A stretch of DNA of 64,000 bases, taken from positions 1,319,504 to 1,383,503 of the forward strand of contig JBGALE010000001.1 of the NCBI GenBank assembly GCA_044223995.1, given 5' to 3'. This stretch comes from JACMLD01 sp044223995 (GTDB lineage Bacteria > Bacteroidota > Bacteroidia > Chitinophagales > Chitinophagaceae). Positions 7,863 through 16,603 of the stretch are shown here, piece by piece. The notes beneath the pieces were generated by a model that saw nothing but the letters and a program-made list of their open reading frames with translations, searched no databases and was not told the DNA's origin. Each line of letters begins with the position of its first letter. Positions within the stretch are counted from its first letter, which is position 1. The position numbers were made by a program, and so were the translations under genes.

Positions 7863-10391
7863 ATGAGAAAATTATTGTTATCGTTTTTCGCGGTTTGTTC
7901 CTTTACATTGTCAATGGCGCAATTACAATCCCCGGATCAGTTTCTCGGGTACCCGCTCGGCAGTCATTATACTGCTCATTTCAAAATTGTAAATTATGTC
8001 AACCATGTGGCACAACAGGTGCCCGATATGGTAAAGGTGGAAAAGTATGGTGAAACCAACGAAGGAAGGCCATTGATGCTGTTATATATCGGCACAAAGG
8101 AAAACCTGGCCAACCTGGAGAACATCCGTAAAAATAATTTGCGGCTGGCCAATGCTTCTATGGATAAAATGGCAGCATCGGAAGATGCACCCGTGATAGT
8201 TTGGTTGAGTTATAATGTGCATGGCAATGAGCCTTCTTCATCGGAAGCCGCTATGCTGACCTTATATGATTTAGTAAACCCCGCCAATACAAAAACAAAA
8301 GAATGGTTTAAAAATACGGTAGTCATCATGGATCCCTGTATCAATCCGGATGGACGCGACCGTTATGTGAACTGGGTAAACCAGGTAGTGGGAAAGTCAC
8401 CCAATGCGAACCCGATTGCACGTGAACACAACGAACCCTGGCCCGGCGGCAGGACCAATCATTACAATTTTGATTTAAACCGCGACTGGGCCTGGCAAAC
8501 ACAAATTGAATCGCAGCAGCGACTCGCAAAATACAACGAATGGTTGCCACAGGTGCATGTTGATTTTCATGAACAGGGATACAATGCACCGTATTATTTT
8601 GCACCGGCCGCTGAACCTTTTCATGAAGTGATTACGCCCTGGCAACGCGAGTTTCAAAATACCATCGGAAGAAACAATGCCAAACATTTTGATGAAAACG
8701 GGTGGTTGTATTTTACGAAGGAAAGATTTGATTTGTTCTATCCCAGCTACGGAGATACCTACCCGATTTACAATGGATCGATTGGTATGACGTTCGAACA
8801 GGGTGGACACAGCCGCGGCGGACTTGCCGTAGTAAAAGAAGATGGAGATACACTAACGCTGCACGACCGGTTGATTCACCATTATACAACCGGTATGTCA
8901 ACCATTGAAATTACTTCGCAGAATGCCGCGAGAGTAATAAAGGAGTTTCATAAATATTTTAATAACGCAGTTCAGTCACCCTACGGGGAATATAAAAGTT
9001 ATGTAATTAAAAATGATGGTACCGACAGGATGGCGAGATTGAAAACATTGCTGGACAGAAACAGGATCGACTGGTCCTATACCAATACCGGCAACTTATC
9101 GGGTCTGAATTACCAGTCTGGAAAGATTGAGCCATTTAAAACAGATGGCGGTGATATCGTCATTAATGCCAATCAATCCAAAAGCAATTTGATAAAAGTA
9201 TTGTTTGAAAGGATTTCCAAGATAAGCGATTCCGCCACGTACGATATCACGGCATGGTCTGTACCATTCGCTTATGGCCTCAAGGCCTACGGCATGAAAG
9301 ACTATGTGTCCGGCGCAGGGAAAAATAATATACTGGGTTTTGCACCGGTAGATGATATGCCGTTCGATAAATTATACGCCTATGTAGTAAAATGGGACGG
9401 ATTGAACAGCGCAAAATTTCTTAGTGAATTATTGCGCAATAATGTAAAGGTCCGCTATGCAGAACTGCCTTTTAAGGTAGGAACAAGGGATTTTGACAAA
9501 GGCTCCCTGATCATTACCAAGGCGAGCAACAATGCGCTGGGGAAAAACATGGAAACGATTATTAAGAATGCTGCAGTAAACAGTGCGGTAGCAGTGGCAG
9601 CAGTACCAACAGGTTTTGTTGATAAGGGTTTTGATATCGGTTCAGATAAGGTAAAGTATATACATCCGCCCAAAGTAGCTTTGTTGTATGGCAATGAAGT
9701 GTCATCGAATGGAATGGGAGAGATATGGCATTTCTTTGATCAGCAGTTAAATTATCCCATTACATTGGTAAGTGTGGATGCATTGGGAAGAATGGAACCC
9801 GGTGATTTTAATACGCTGATCATTCCGGATGGTTACTATAATATGTTTTCACAAAAAGAACAGAATGAACAGTTGAAAGACTGGGTGCGTAAAGGTGGAA
9901 AAATTATAGCACTGGAAAATGCAGTCGCACAGATGAGCCGTGGTGACTGGGGTTTTAAATTAAAAGGTGCGGGTGACGACAAGAAAGAAGAGCCTAAAAA
10001 GGATGATTACAACCTGCTGAAGAAATATGAGAACCGTGAAAGGGACTACCTTGTGAACAGCATACCGGGTTCTATATTTAAAGTGGAAATGGATAATTCT
10101 CATCCGCTGGGTTTTGGATACAGTGATACCTATTATACATTAAAGCAGGATGATAATCTATACGAGTTCCTTAAAGACGGATGGAATGTGGGTGTTATTA
10201 GAAAGGATAATTACATCAGCGGTTTTACCGGCAGCAAACTAAAAGAAAAACTAAAGGATGGTACCTTGTTTGGCGCGATGGATATGGGTCGTGGTTCCGT
10301 GATAATACTGGCGGATAACCCCATGTTCCGCAGTTTCTGGGAAAATGGCAAGCTCTTATTCTGCAATGCGGTGTTCCTGGCAGGCCAATAA
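7863..10391 (+). CDS. Secreted M14-family zinc carboxypeptidase
   Basis: 842-aa exported metallopeptidase. ATG 7863 is chosen because it opens a typical signal peptide (MRKLLLSFFAVCSFTLSMAQ) and lies after the upstream terminator. The M14 catalytic domain occupies about residues 45-360: zinc ligands in SYNVHGNEPSSSEA (His, Glu) and VDFHEQGYNAPYYF (His), substrate Arg in NPDGRDRYVNW, and candidate catalytic Glu in GMTFEQGG. The C-terminal half (about 560-842) resembles the long extension of Bacteroidota M14 proteins with a glutamine-amidotransferase-like fold. Probable role is extracytoplasmic peptide degradation. Confidence 0.92.
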   Translation: MRKLLLSFFAVCSFTLSMAQLQSPDQFLGYPLGSHYTAHFKIVNYVNHVAQQVPDMVKVEKYGETNEGRPLMLLYIGTKENLANLENIRKNNLRLANASMDKMAASEDAPVIVWLSYNVHGNEPSSSEAAMLTLYDLVNPANTKTKEWFKNTVVIMDPCINPDGRDRYVNWVNQVVGKSPNANPIAREHNEPWPGGRTNHYNFDLNRDWAWQTQIESQQRLAKYNEWLPQVHVDFHEQGYNAPYYFAPAAEPFHEVITPWQREFQNTIGRNNAKHFDENGWLYFTKERFDLFYPSYGDTYPIYNGSIGMTFEQGGHSRGGLAVVKEDGDTLTLHDRLIHHYTTGMSTIEITSQNAARVIKEFHKYFNNAVQSPYGEYKSYVIKNDGTDRMARLKTLLDRNRIDWSYTNTGNLSGLNYQSGKIEPFKTDGGDIVINANQSKSNLIKVLFERISKISDSATYDITAWSVPFAYGLKAYGMKDYVSGAGKNNILGFAPVDDMPFDKLYAYVVKWDGLNSAKFLSELLRNNVKVRYAELPFKVGTRDFDKGSLIITKASNNALGKNMETIIKNAAVNSAVAVAAVPTGFVDKGFDIGSDKVKYIHPPKVALLYGNEVSSNGMGEIWHFFDQQLNYPITLVSVDALGRMEPGDFNTLIIPDGYYNMFSQKEQNEQLKDWVRKGGKIIALENAVAQMSRGDWGFKLKGAGDDKKEEPKKDDYNLLKKYENRERDYLVNSIPGSIFKVEMDNSHPLGFGYSDTYYTLKQDDNLYEFLKDGWNVGVIRKDNYISGFTGSKLKEKLKDGTLFGAMDMGRGSVIILADNPMFRSFWENGKLLFCNAVFLAGQ

Positions 10392-10416
10392 CCTAAAATT
10401 ATCGAAAAATATACAG

Positions 10417-10442
10417 GCGGGGTTTGGCAAGCCCCGCTTTTA
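10417..10442 (+). terminator. Intrinsic terminator after M14 peptidase
   Basis: Perfect 6-bp GC stem (10417-10422 with 10432-10437) with a 9-base loop and a short T run ending at about 10442, 25 bases after the stop codon. Confidence 0.8.
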
Positions 10443-10479
10443 TCTATTTTGCCGACCTTCGGATATAATATAAATAACT

Positions 10480-11088
10480 ATGGTACGCCTTGTTCTGGCT
10501 GTTTTATTGTTTCCATTACTGGCAGATGCGCAAAAATTTACCAATGCAGATGTTCAGCAATTGAAACAATACAGTACCGGGAATTTTTCCAATGCAAAGC
10601 AGTCAATGGACGGCAGCGGGCTTATGCAGGCATCGCTGCACGGGCAGCAGATATGGAAAAAAAGAAAAGACGGTGCATGGATCTTTGTTCAGTTGCATGA
10701 TACAACCGACAGGTACAGTATCTGGCATTATTATATACAGGATGATACCACGCTGGTATTGCAGTTTTTCGATTTTAAGGAAAAAGAAAAAGCCATACAG
10801 GTAGCGAAAGATATTAACACACAGTCCAAACTGAATATCTATCACCTGATAACACGTCGTGGCTGTGAAGTGTACCTGAAGAAAGATAAATTGCTGTATA
10901 CGGGCAGTTCTGCAGGGAAGGAATGTTTTTCGGAAAACAAAGGCATCGAATATTATTCATATAAAGTATCTGTTGCCAGGAACGCTATCAATTGGTGGGA
11001 AGCTGCCTATGGAAAGGAAGACAGGCAACTGTTTGCTACACCGGGTACAGGTTATAATTTTACCCGGCAAATAAAATCATCGAAATAA
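10480..11088 (+). CDS. CpcT/CpeT-like secreted protein
   Basis: 202-aa protein with signal peptide (MVRLVLAVLLFPLLADAQ). The mature part resembles the CpcT/CpeT (DUF1001) family, whose cyanobacterial members attach bilins to phycobiliproteins: QYSTGNFSNAKQSM near residue 30, GAWIFVQLHDTTDRYSIWHY, the cysteine segment ITRRGCEVYL, YTGSSAGKECFSE, and a C-terminal TGYNFTRQI. No phycobiliprotein or bilin gene is near and the host is presumably non-photosynthetic, so lyase activity is not implied. A barrel binding a small hydrophobic ligand is an inference from the family. It starts 9 bases before the PIG-L gene's neighbourhood and is probably co-transcribed with it. Confidence 0.72.
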   Translation: MVRLVLAVLLFPLLADAQKFTNADVQQLKQYSTGNFSNAKQSMDGSGLMQASLHGQQIWKKRKDGAWIFVQLHDTTDRYSIWHYYIQDDTTLVLQFFDFKEKEKAIQVAKDINTQSKLNIYHLITRRGCEVYLKKDKLLYTGSSAGKECFSENKGIEYYSYKVSVARNAINWWEAAYGKEDRQLFATPGTGYNFTRQIKSSK

Positions 11089-11097
11089 ATCAACAGC

Positions 11098-13596
11098 ATG
11101 AAGTATTTTTTCTCCTTTGTATTATTTTCAATTTTACTTACCGGTTATTCCGTCTCTGCTCAGTCAACGCCTGCTTTATCTTCTTCTGATATATTACTGG
11201 GGATAAAGAAATTAAATGTACTGGGAAGTGTGTTGTATATAGGTGCGCACCCCGATGATGAGAATACACGTTTGCTCGCCTACCTCGCCAAGGAAAGACT
11301 GTTGCGTACCGGATATCTTTCGCTGACACGTGGAGACGGTGGTCAAAACCTGATAGGCAATGAACAAGGTATCAACCTCGGACTGATACGCACACAGGAA
11401 TTGCTGGCAGCGCGCCGGATCGATGGTGCTGAACAGTTTTTCTCCACCGCATTCGACTTTGGTTTTTCAAAAACATCAGATGAGACATTTAAAATTTGGA
11501 ACAAGGAAAAGATACTGGCGGATGTGGTTTGGGTAATCCGGAAATTTCAGCCGGATGTTATCATCACCCGTTTCCCGGAGGATGCACGTGCAGGACATGG
11601 GCATCATGCCGCTTCGGCTATACTGGCCCGTGAGGCATTCTATGCTGCAGCAGATCCCAGCCGTTTCCCCGAACAGTTTGCAAAAGGTGTGAAGGTATGG
11701 CAGGCAAAGCGCGTATTGTGGAACACATTTAATTTTGGCACTACCAATACCACCAGCGAAAACCAGTTGAAGATTGATGTTGGGGCTTTCAATCCATTAC
11801 TGGGAAAAAGTTATGGCGAAATAGCTGCTGACAGCCGCAGCCAGCATAAAAGCCAGGGATTTGGTGTACCCAAGTCACGCGGGTTATCCTTAGAATACTT
11901 TACACCTGTTGCCGGCGATGCGCCTGTAAATGATATTATGGATGGTGTGGACATAAGCTGGAGAAGAACAGGCAACGATAAAGTGAGCGGGGATATACAA
12001 CAGATCATTCGCGACTTTGATGTTATGCAACCGGATAAAAGTATTGGAAGGCTGGAAGCACTGAAGTCATACCTGGGTTTTAATGTCAACAATTCTTATT
12101 GGGTGGTACGCAAGCTGGACGAGATCACCGACATGATAAAAGCATGTCTTGGTTTATTTGTGGAAGTTGTAGCGAATAAGCAACTGGCCGTTGAAGGTGA
12201 CTCCCTGCGTGTATCTTTTAACGTGATCAATAGGAGCAGGATACCGGTAAGAAAGGTGAAAATTTTGTACCGCGATACCAGTTTTGTGTTGTCTGATTCG
12301 CTTCCCTATAACCAGTTAAGAAGCGTTCAGCTAACAAGGCTGGTAACAACACCGCCACTGGAGGATCAACCATATTGGTTAAAGGAACAGATGACCGAAG
12401 GAAGTTATACAGTAAAAAATCAAAACAATATCGGTTTGCCACAAAACAATGAGGCGGATGTAAAACTGTCGGCCCTTGTGGACACAACCTATATCGGAAT
12501 GAGTTTACCGCTGCAGTATAAATATACCGATCCGGTGAAGGGGGAAATCTATCAGCCTGTGATAACCATCCCTGCATTGTTGGTGAAAGTCTCACCTGCA
12601 GTTGTACTAACCAATACCATTCCCCGGCAACGGCCAACCATTGCTGTTGACTACGAATTACAACATGCCGTCGCCAGCGGAGATGCTTCTTTAATCATAA
12701 AGACTGGCAATGCTGTAACAGTAAGAAAAATAAATATCAGCTCCAGGACTGGGGTTACACAAACCATTATACTGCCCATAGATTCGATTGCAAAAGGGAA
12801 AAATGATACAATATTGACTGCATCTATCGCATTAAATAATAAATTAAAAACGGAATTCAGTAACTATATCCGTTTGATCAATTATGACCATATTCCTACA
12901 GTACATTATTTGTTTCAGTCGAAGTTGAAAATCATCAATGACGAAATCAAAATCGAAGGGAAACGCGTTGGTTATATCAAAGGAGCAGGTGACAATGTTC
13001 CCGATGCACTTGCAGCAATGGGATATGATGTGGTATTCCTGGAACCGGGTGATATTACAGAATCAAAATTGAAATCACTCGACGCCATCATAACAGGTGT
13101 CCGTGCCTACAATACCAATGAATGGATGTCGGCGAAGTATGATATACTGATGAACTATGTGGAGAATGGAGGTAATTTAATAGTGCAGTATAATACCTCC
13201 AGCCAGATTGGCCCGGTACGTGCTAAAATATCTCCTTTTCCTTTTGAGATTTCCCGCAACCGTATCACGGACGAAAACGCCACAGTCAAAATCCTGAAGC
13301 CTGCACATCCGCTGATGAATTACCCGAATAAAATTACCGACAAGGATTTTGAAGGGTGGGTGCAGGAACGTAGTATTTACCATGCCAGCAAATGGGATAG
13401 TCAATATGAAACCATATTGGCCATGCACGATCCGGGGGAGAACGATGATGAGGGAAGTTTGATTACGGCTAAATATGGCAAGGGTAATTTTGTATATACG
13501 GGTCTTGTATTTTTTCGTGAACTGCCGGCAGGCGTGCCAGGCGCATATCGTTTGCTGGCCAACATCATTGCACAGAATCATAAAAGGGGATTTTAA
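11098..13596 (+). CDS. Secreted PIG-L/LmbE family deacetylase-like protein
   Basis: 832-aa exported protein with signal peptide (to about residue 21). The PIG-L domain (about residues 40-300) carries the zinc motif GAHPDDENTR and the distal AGHGHHAASAI (HxxH), the signature of GlcNAc-type N-deacetylases. The middle (about 370-610) looks like beta-sandwich modules; the C-terminal part (about 640-832; GYIKGAGDNVPDALAAMGYDVVFLEP, DAIITGVRAYNTNEW) resembles a ThuA/glutamine-amidotransferase-like domain. The likely substrate is an acetylated sugar, but none is shown. It lies 9 bases after the CpcT-like gene and 2 bases before a tiny membrane gene. Confidence 0.9.
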   Translation: MKYFFSFVLFSILLTGYSVSAQSTPALSSSDILLGIKKLNVLGSVLYIGAHPDDENTRLLAYLAKERLLRTGYLSLTRGDGGQNLIGNEQGINLGLIRTQELLAARRIDGAEQFFSTAFDFGFSKTSDETFKIWNKEKILADVVWVIRKFQPDVIITRFPEDARAGHGHHAASAILAREAFYAAADPSRFPEQFAKGVKVWQAKRVLWNTFNFGTTNTTSENQLKIDVGAFNPLLGKSYGEIAADSRSQHKSQGFGVPKSRGLSLEYFTPVAGDAPVNDIMDGVDISWRRTGNDKVSGDIQQIIRDFDVMQPDKSIGRLEALKSYLGFNVNNSYWVVRKLDEITDMIKACLGLFVEVVANKQLAVEGDSLRVSFNVINRSRIPVRKVKILYRDTSFVLSDSLPYNQLRSVQLTRLVTTPPLEDQPYWLKEQMTEGSYTVKNQNNIGLPQNNEADVKLSALVDTTYIGMSLPLQYKYTDPVKGEIYQPVITIPALLVKVSPAVVLTNTIPRQRPTIAVDYELQHAVASGDASLIIKTGNAVTVRKINISSRTGVTQTIILPIDSIAKGKNDTILTASIALNNKLKTEFSNYIRLINYDHIPTVHYLFQSKLKIINDEIKIEGKRVGYIKGAGDNVPDALAAMGYDVVFLEPGDITESKLKSLDAIITGVRAYNTNEWMSAKYDILMNYVENGGNLIVQYNTSSQIGPVRAKISPFPFEISRNRITDENATVKILKPAHPLMNYPNKITDKDFEGWVQERSIYHASKWDSQYETILAMHDPGENDDEGSLITAKYGKGNFVYTGLVFFRELPAGVPGAYRLLANIIAQNHKRGF

Positions 13597-13598
13597 GC

Positions 13599-13763
13599 AT
13601 GTCTAATTCATCGCAAACGAGAAGGGATATCGGATGGGTGTTGGCAATTGTACTGGGTTTGATTATCGGTTTTTTTATTAAAAAAGTGCATATCGGTTTA
13701 CTTATTGGTTTGATCATCGGGCTGCTGGCTGCCGGTTTGGGAAGCAGTGGCAGCAGGAAATAA
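13599..13763 (+). CDS. 54-aa membrane miniprotein
   Basis: Small gene read from ATG 13599, only 2 bases after the PIG-L stop. The product has a charged N-terminus (SNSSQTRRD) and two hydrophobic stretches: about residues 12-27 (WVLAIVLGLIIGFFI), then a short KKVH turn, then about 32-47 (GLLIGLIIGLLAAGL), ending GSSGSRK. This glycine-rich hairpin is typical of small inner-membrane proteins. I recognise no family. The tight packing in the transporter operon supports it being a real gene. Confidence 0.65.
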   Translation: MSNSSQTRRDIGWVLAIVLGLIIGFFIKKVHIGLLIGLIIGLLAAGLGSSGSRK

Positions 13764-13785
13764 CGATAACGATTAATTGTTTTAT

Positions 13786-13911
13786 ATGAAAGAAATGCCG
13801 GAAGAGAAACCTCCCATCCTGGGTTCATGGAAAGCATGGTATGTGTTGGTGATAGCATTTTTAGTCGTATTGATTATCTTGTTTAAAATGTTTACCAACT
13901 ATTTCGCATGA
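13786..13911 (+). CDS. 41-aa single-pass membrane miniprotein upstream of symporter
   Basis: Starts at ATG 13786 and ends TGA 13909-13911, overlapping the ATG of the sodium symporter by 4 bases, which implies translational coupling. The sequence has an acidic/proline N-terminus (MKEMPEEKPPILGSW), then one transmembrane helix (about residues 18-34), then FKMFTNYFA. Because of the coupling it could be an accessory subunit of the symporter; this is inference. No named family is recognised. Confidence 0.7.
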   Translation: MKEMPEEKPPILGSWKAWYVLVIAFLVVLIILFKMFTNYFA

Positions 13912-15617
13912 GTACACTCGACTGGATAGTGTTGTCCATTACACTGCTGTCTATTATTGCGTATGGTTTGTATAAAAGCCGTACCAGTAAAAACCTGGAT
14001 GGATATTTTCTCAGCAACCGGAGTATGCCCTGGTACCTGATACTGTTAAGTATAATGGGTACGCAAGCCAGTGCGGTCACATTTCTATCCGCACCCGGCC
14101 AGGCTTATACCGACGGTATGCGCTTCGTTCAGTATTATTTTGGATTACCTATTGCCATGGTATTATTGTGTTTTACACTCGTACCATTGTTTCACCGGTT
14201 AAAAGTATATACGGCATACGAATACCTCGAAAACAGGTTTGACCTTAAGACGCGCACGCTGACATCCTTTTTATTTTTATTACAGAGGGGTGTATCAACC
14301 GGTATCAGTATTTATGCACCGGCCATCATTCTTTCTTCCCTGCTGGGCTGGAATATTTACTGGACAAATATTTTCATGGGTGGCCTGCTGATTATTTATA
14401 CTGTATCCGGTGGCGCCAAAGCGGTCGCTTATACACAGCAGTTACAATTGATCATCATATTCGGCGGAATGTTTATTGCGGCTTATATGGTAGTACACCT
14501 CCTTCCCCCCGGCGTTGGTTTTATTGATGCATTGAAAGTCAGCGGCAAATTGGGTAAGCTCAATGTCATTACCAGCGGCGTAAAAGGTAATGGTTTTAAC
14601 TGGGAAGACAGGTACAATATATGGAGTGGTATCATCGGCGGTTTCTTTTTGCAACTATCGTACTTCGGAACCGATCAAAGCCAGGTGGGAAGATACCTCA
14701 CTGCAAAAAGTATTACAGAAAGCCGGATTGGTTTATTATTAAATGGCCTGGTGAAAGTGCCCATGCAATTCCTGATCTTATTAATCGGGACATTGGTATT
14801 TGCCTTTTACCAGTTCAACCAGGCGCCTATATTCTTTAACCAGGTGCAGGTCAGCAAAGTAAGCAAGTCTTCCTATGGAGATTCGCTTAAAAATATGCAG
14901 GTGCGGTATGAAGCATTGTCGCAGCAAAAGAAGATTATCGTCAACAAATGGGTGAATGACTATAAATCAAATACAGATACAAAGGAGTCCGAAGCGCAGC
15001 TAATCACTGTAAATAAAGAAACAGAAAAAATCAGGGATGATTTTACCGCCATATCAAAAAAAGCGGGTGTGGCAGGAGATACCAAAGACACCAACTATAT
15101 TTTTCTCCGCTTTGTAGTGGATTACCTGCCCGCAGGGCTGGTTGGGCTACTGATAGCCGTTATATTCCTGGCGGCCTGGGGCAGCATAGCAGCAGCATTG
15201 AATTCACTGGCATCCTGTACTGTGGTGGATATCCATAAAAAGTTTATCAAAAAAGACTGTACAGAAATAGTTGATTATTCTACATCCCGCTGGTATAGTT
15301 TTGCCTGGGGTGTTTTTTCGATCATTGTGGCCATGTTCGCCACCAATATGGGCAGCCTGATAGAAGCAGTCAATGTATTGGGGTCATTGTTTTACGGAGT
15401 GATATTAGGTGTATTCCTCGTGGCCTTCTACCTGAAGCATGTAAAGGGAAATGCTGTATTCGTGAGTGCCATCATTATTGAAGCGGGCGTAGTGTTGTTA
15501 TTCTGGAAATCTTCCATCGGTTTTCTCTGGCTCAATGCCATTGGTGCATTAGGCGTAGTGACCCTGGCCCTGATACTCGAAACTGTGATGCCAAAAGAAA
15601 CACCAGGAGTTCAATAA
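13908..15617 (+). CDS. Sodium:solute symporter (SSS family)
   Basis: 569-aa inner-membrane transporter with about 13-14 hydrophobic helices. Family features include YFLSNRSMPWYLILLSIMG near residue 37, TQASAVTFLSAPGQAYTDG (sodium-site region of SSS proteins), and YLENRFDLKTRTLTS. A soluble insert of about 80 residues (roughly 320-395) between helices is charged and probably cytoplasmic. The solute cannot be told from sequence; position after a PIG-L enzyme hints at a sugar or sialic-acid-like substrate. Followed by a terminator at 15645. Confidence 0.93.
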   Translation: MSTLDWIVLSITLLSIIAYGLYKSRTSKNLDGYFLSNRSMPWYLILLSIMGTQASAVTFLSAPGQAYTDGMRFVQYYFGLPIAMVLLCFTLVPLFHRLKVYTAYEYLENRFDLKTRTLTSFLFLLQRGVSTGISIYAPAIILSSLLGWNIYWTNIFMGGLLIIYTVSGGAKAVAYTQQLQLIIIFGGMFIAAYMVVHLLPPGVGFIDALKVSGKLGKLNVITSGVKGNGFNWEDRYNIWSGIIGGFFLQLSYFGTDQSQVGRYLTAKSITESRIGLLLNGLVKVPMQFLILLIGTLVFAFYQFNQAPIFFNQVQVSKVSKSSYGDSLKNMQVRYEALSQQKKIIVNKWVNDYKSNTDTKESEAQLITVNKETEKIRDDFTAISKKAGVAGDTKDTNYIFLRFVVDYLPAGLVGLLIAVIFLAAWGSIAAALNSLASCTVVDIHKKFIKKDCTEIVDYSTSRWYSFAWGVFSIIVAMFATNMGSLIEAVNVLGSLFYGVILGVFLVAFYLKHVKGNAVFVSAIIIEAGVVLLFWKSSIGFLWLNAIGALGVVTLALILETVMPKETPGVQ

Positions 15618-15644
15618 ATATAATTTCCACAAATACTTTGCAAT

Positions 15645-15673
15645 AAAAAAGCCATCAGTTCGATGGCTTTTTT
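15645..15673. terminator. Bidirectional intrinsic terminator
   Basis: Hairpin of A6-GCCATC with GATGGC-T6 around a 5-base loop; it serves the symporter on + and the DUF2911 gene on -, which converge here. Confidence 0.88.
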
Positions 15674-15696
15674 AATTAAAAAAATTTGATAGCAGG

Positions 15697-16530
15697 TTAT
15701 TTTAATGTAGCCAGTAATTTTTCATTGAGGGCCACGTAGTCATCGTTCTTTGCTGCTTTTGCCAGCTCAATCGATTTTAATGCTGCAGTTTTTGCTTCGT
15801 CTTTTCTTCCAAGTTTTGCGAGGCAATTGGCCTTCTGGTGCATTACCCAGAATGCAGTGGGATCCTGTTCGGCTGCTTTGTTAAACCATGCCAGTGCCTG
15901 GTTTAAATCTTTACCATTGTCCAAATAATACATGGCCGCGTTGAAATAAGGGCGGTTATCTTTTTCCATCACCGATTTTATCTGTGCAGTAATCTTTGAA
16001 TCGATTTCTGTGGAGATGGGTAATACAACGGCGGTGCTTTCCCACATAATATGCAGTTCGCAACTGGCAGGTTTTACATTGGCAAATTGCATGGTGAAAG
16101 ATTCAAGTGGGGTTTTCATAGGCATGGGTACAGCATCAACTCGTACCACATCACTTTCCTGTTTGTAAGCAGCGGGAGAAGTAACGTCGAGCTGTTTGGT
16201 AATGATCAAAGTCCATTTATCGGCACCTGGTATGCTAAGTAAACCATATTTGCCTGCAGGGATTTTTACATTGCCAATAGTAACGTCATCGCCAAAACTC
16301 AGCGTCGTGGCGCCGTTGGCACCGGTACGCCATACTTTTCCAAAAGGAACCACATCACCGAATATTTTTCTTCCCTTCACACCGGGGCGTGAATAGGAAA
16401 GTTCAATAGCGGACAGGCCGAAATCCTGTTTGATGGTTTGCGTGGGACTGGGTGCGGGTGTTCTTAACTGTTGGGCTTTTACTGAAATAATACAGGCACA
16501 AAGGGTAGCTGCAAGCAAGATGCGTTTCAT
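15697..16530 (-). CDS. DUF2911 domain protein with TPR-like tail
   Basis: 277-aa exported protein, signal peptide MKRILLAATLCACIISVKAQ. Residues about 30-170 match DUF2911, a beta-rich domain common in Bacteroidota (IELSYSRPGVKGRKIFG, GKVWRTGANGATTLSFGDDV, IPAGKYGLLSIPG). Residues about 195-270 form tetratricopeptide-like helices (NQALAWFNKAAEQDPTAFWVMHQKANCLAKLGR). Function unknown; periplasmic location is inferred from the signal peptide. Monocistronic: 74 bases separate it from the upstream anti-sigma gene. Confidence 0.88.
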   Translation of the reverse strand: MKRILLAATLCACIISVKAQQLRTPAPSPTQTIKQDFGLSAIELSYSRPGVKGRKIFGDVVPFGKVWRTGANGATTLSFGDDVTIGNVKIPAGKYGLLSIPGADKWTLIITKQLDVTSPAAYKQESDVVRVDAVPMPMKTPLESFTMQFANVKPASCELHIMWESTAVVLPISTEIDSKITAQIKSVMEKDNRPYFNAAMYYLDNGKDLNQALAWFNKAAEQDPTAFWVMHQKANCLAKLGRKDEAKTAALKSIELAKAAKNDDYVALNEKLLATLK

Positions 16531-16603
16531 GATGTTGAAATTTTAGAGGGCAAAAATAACGCAAACCGTCGCAACGTGACAGATGTTTTATAAACGGTAT
16601 GGC

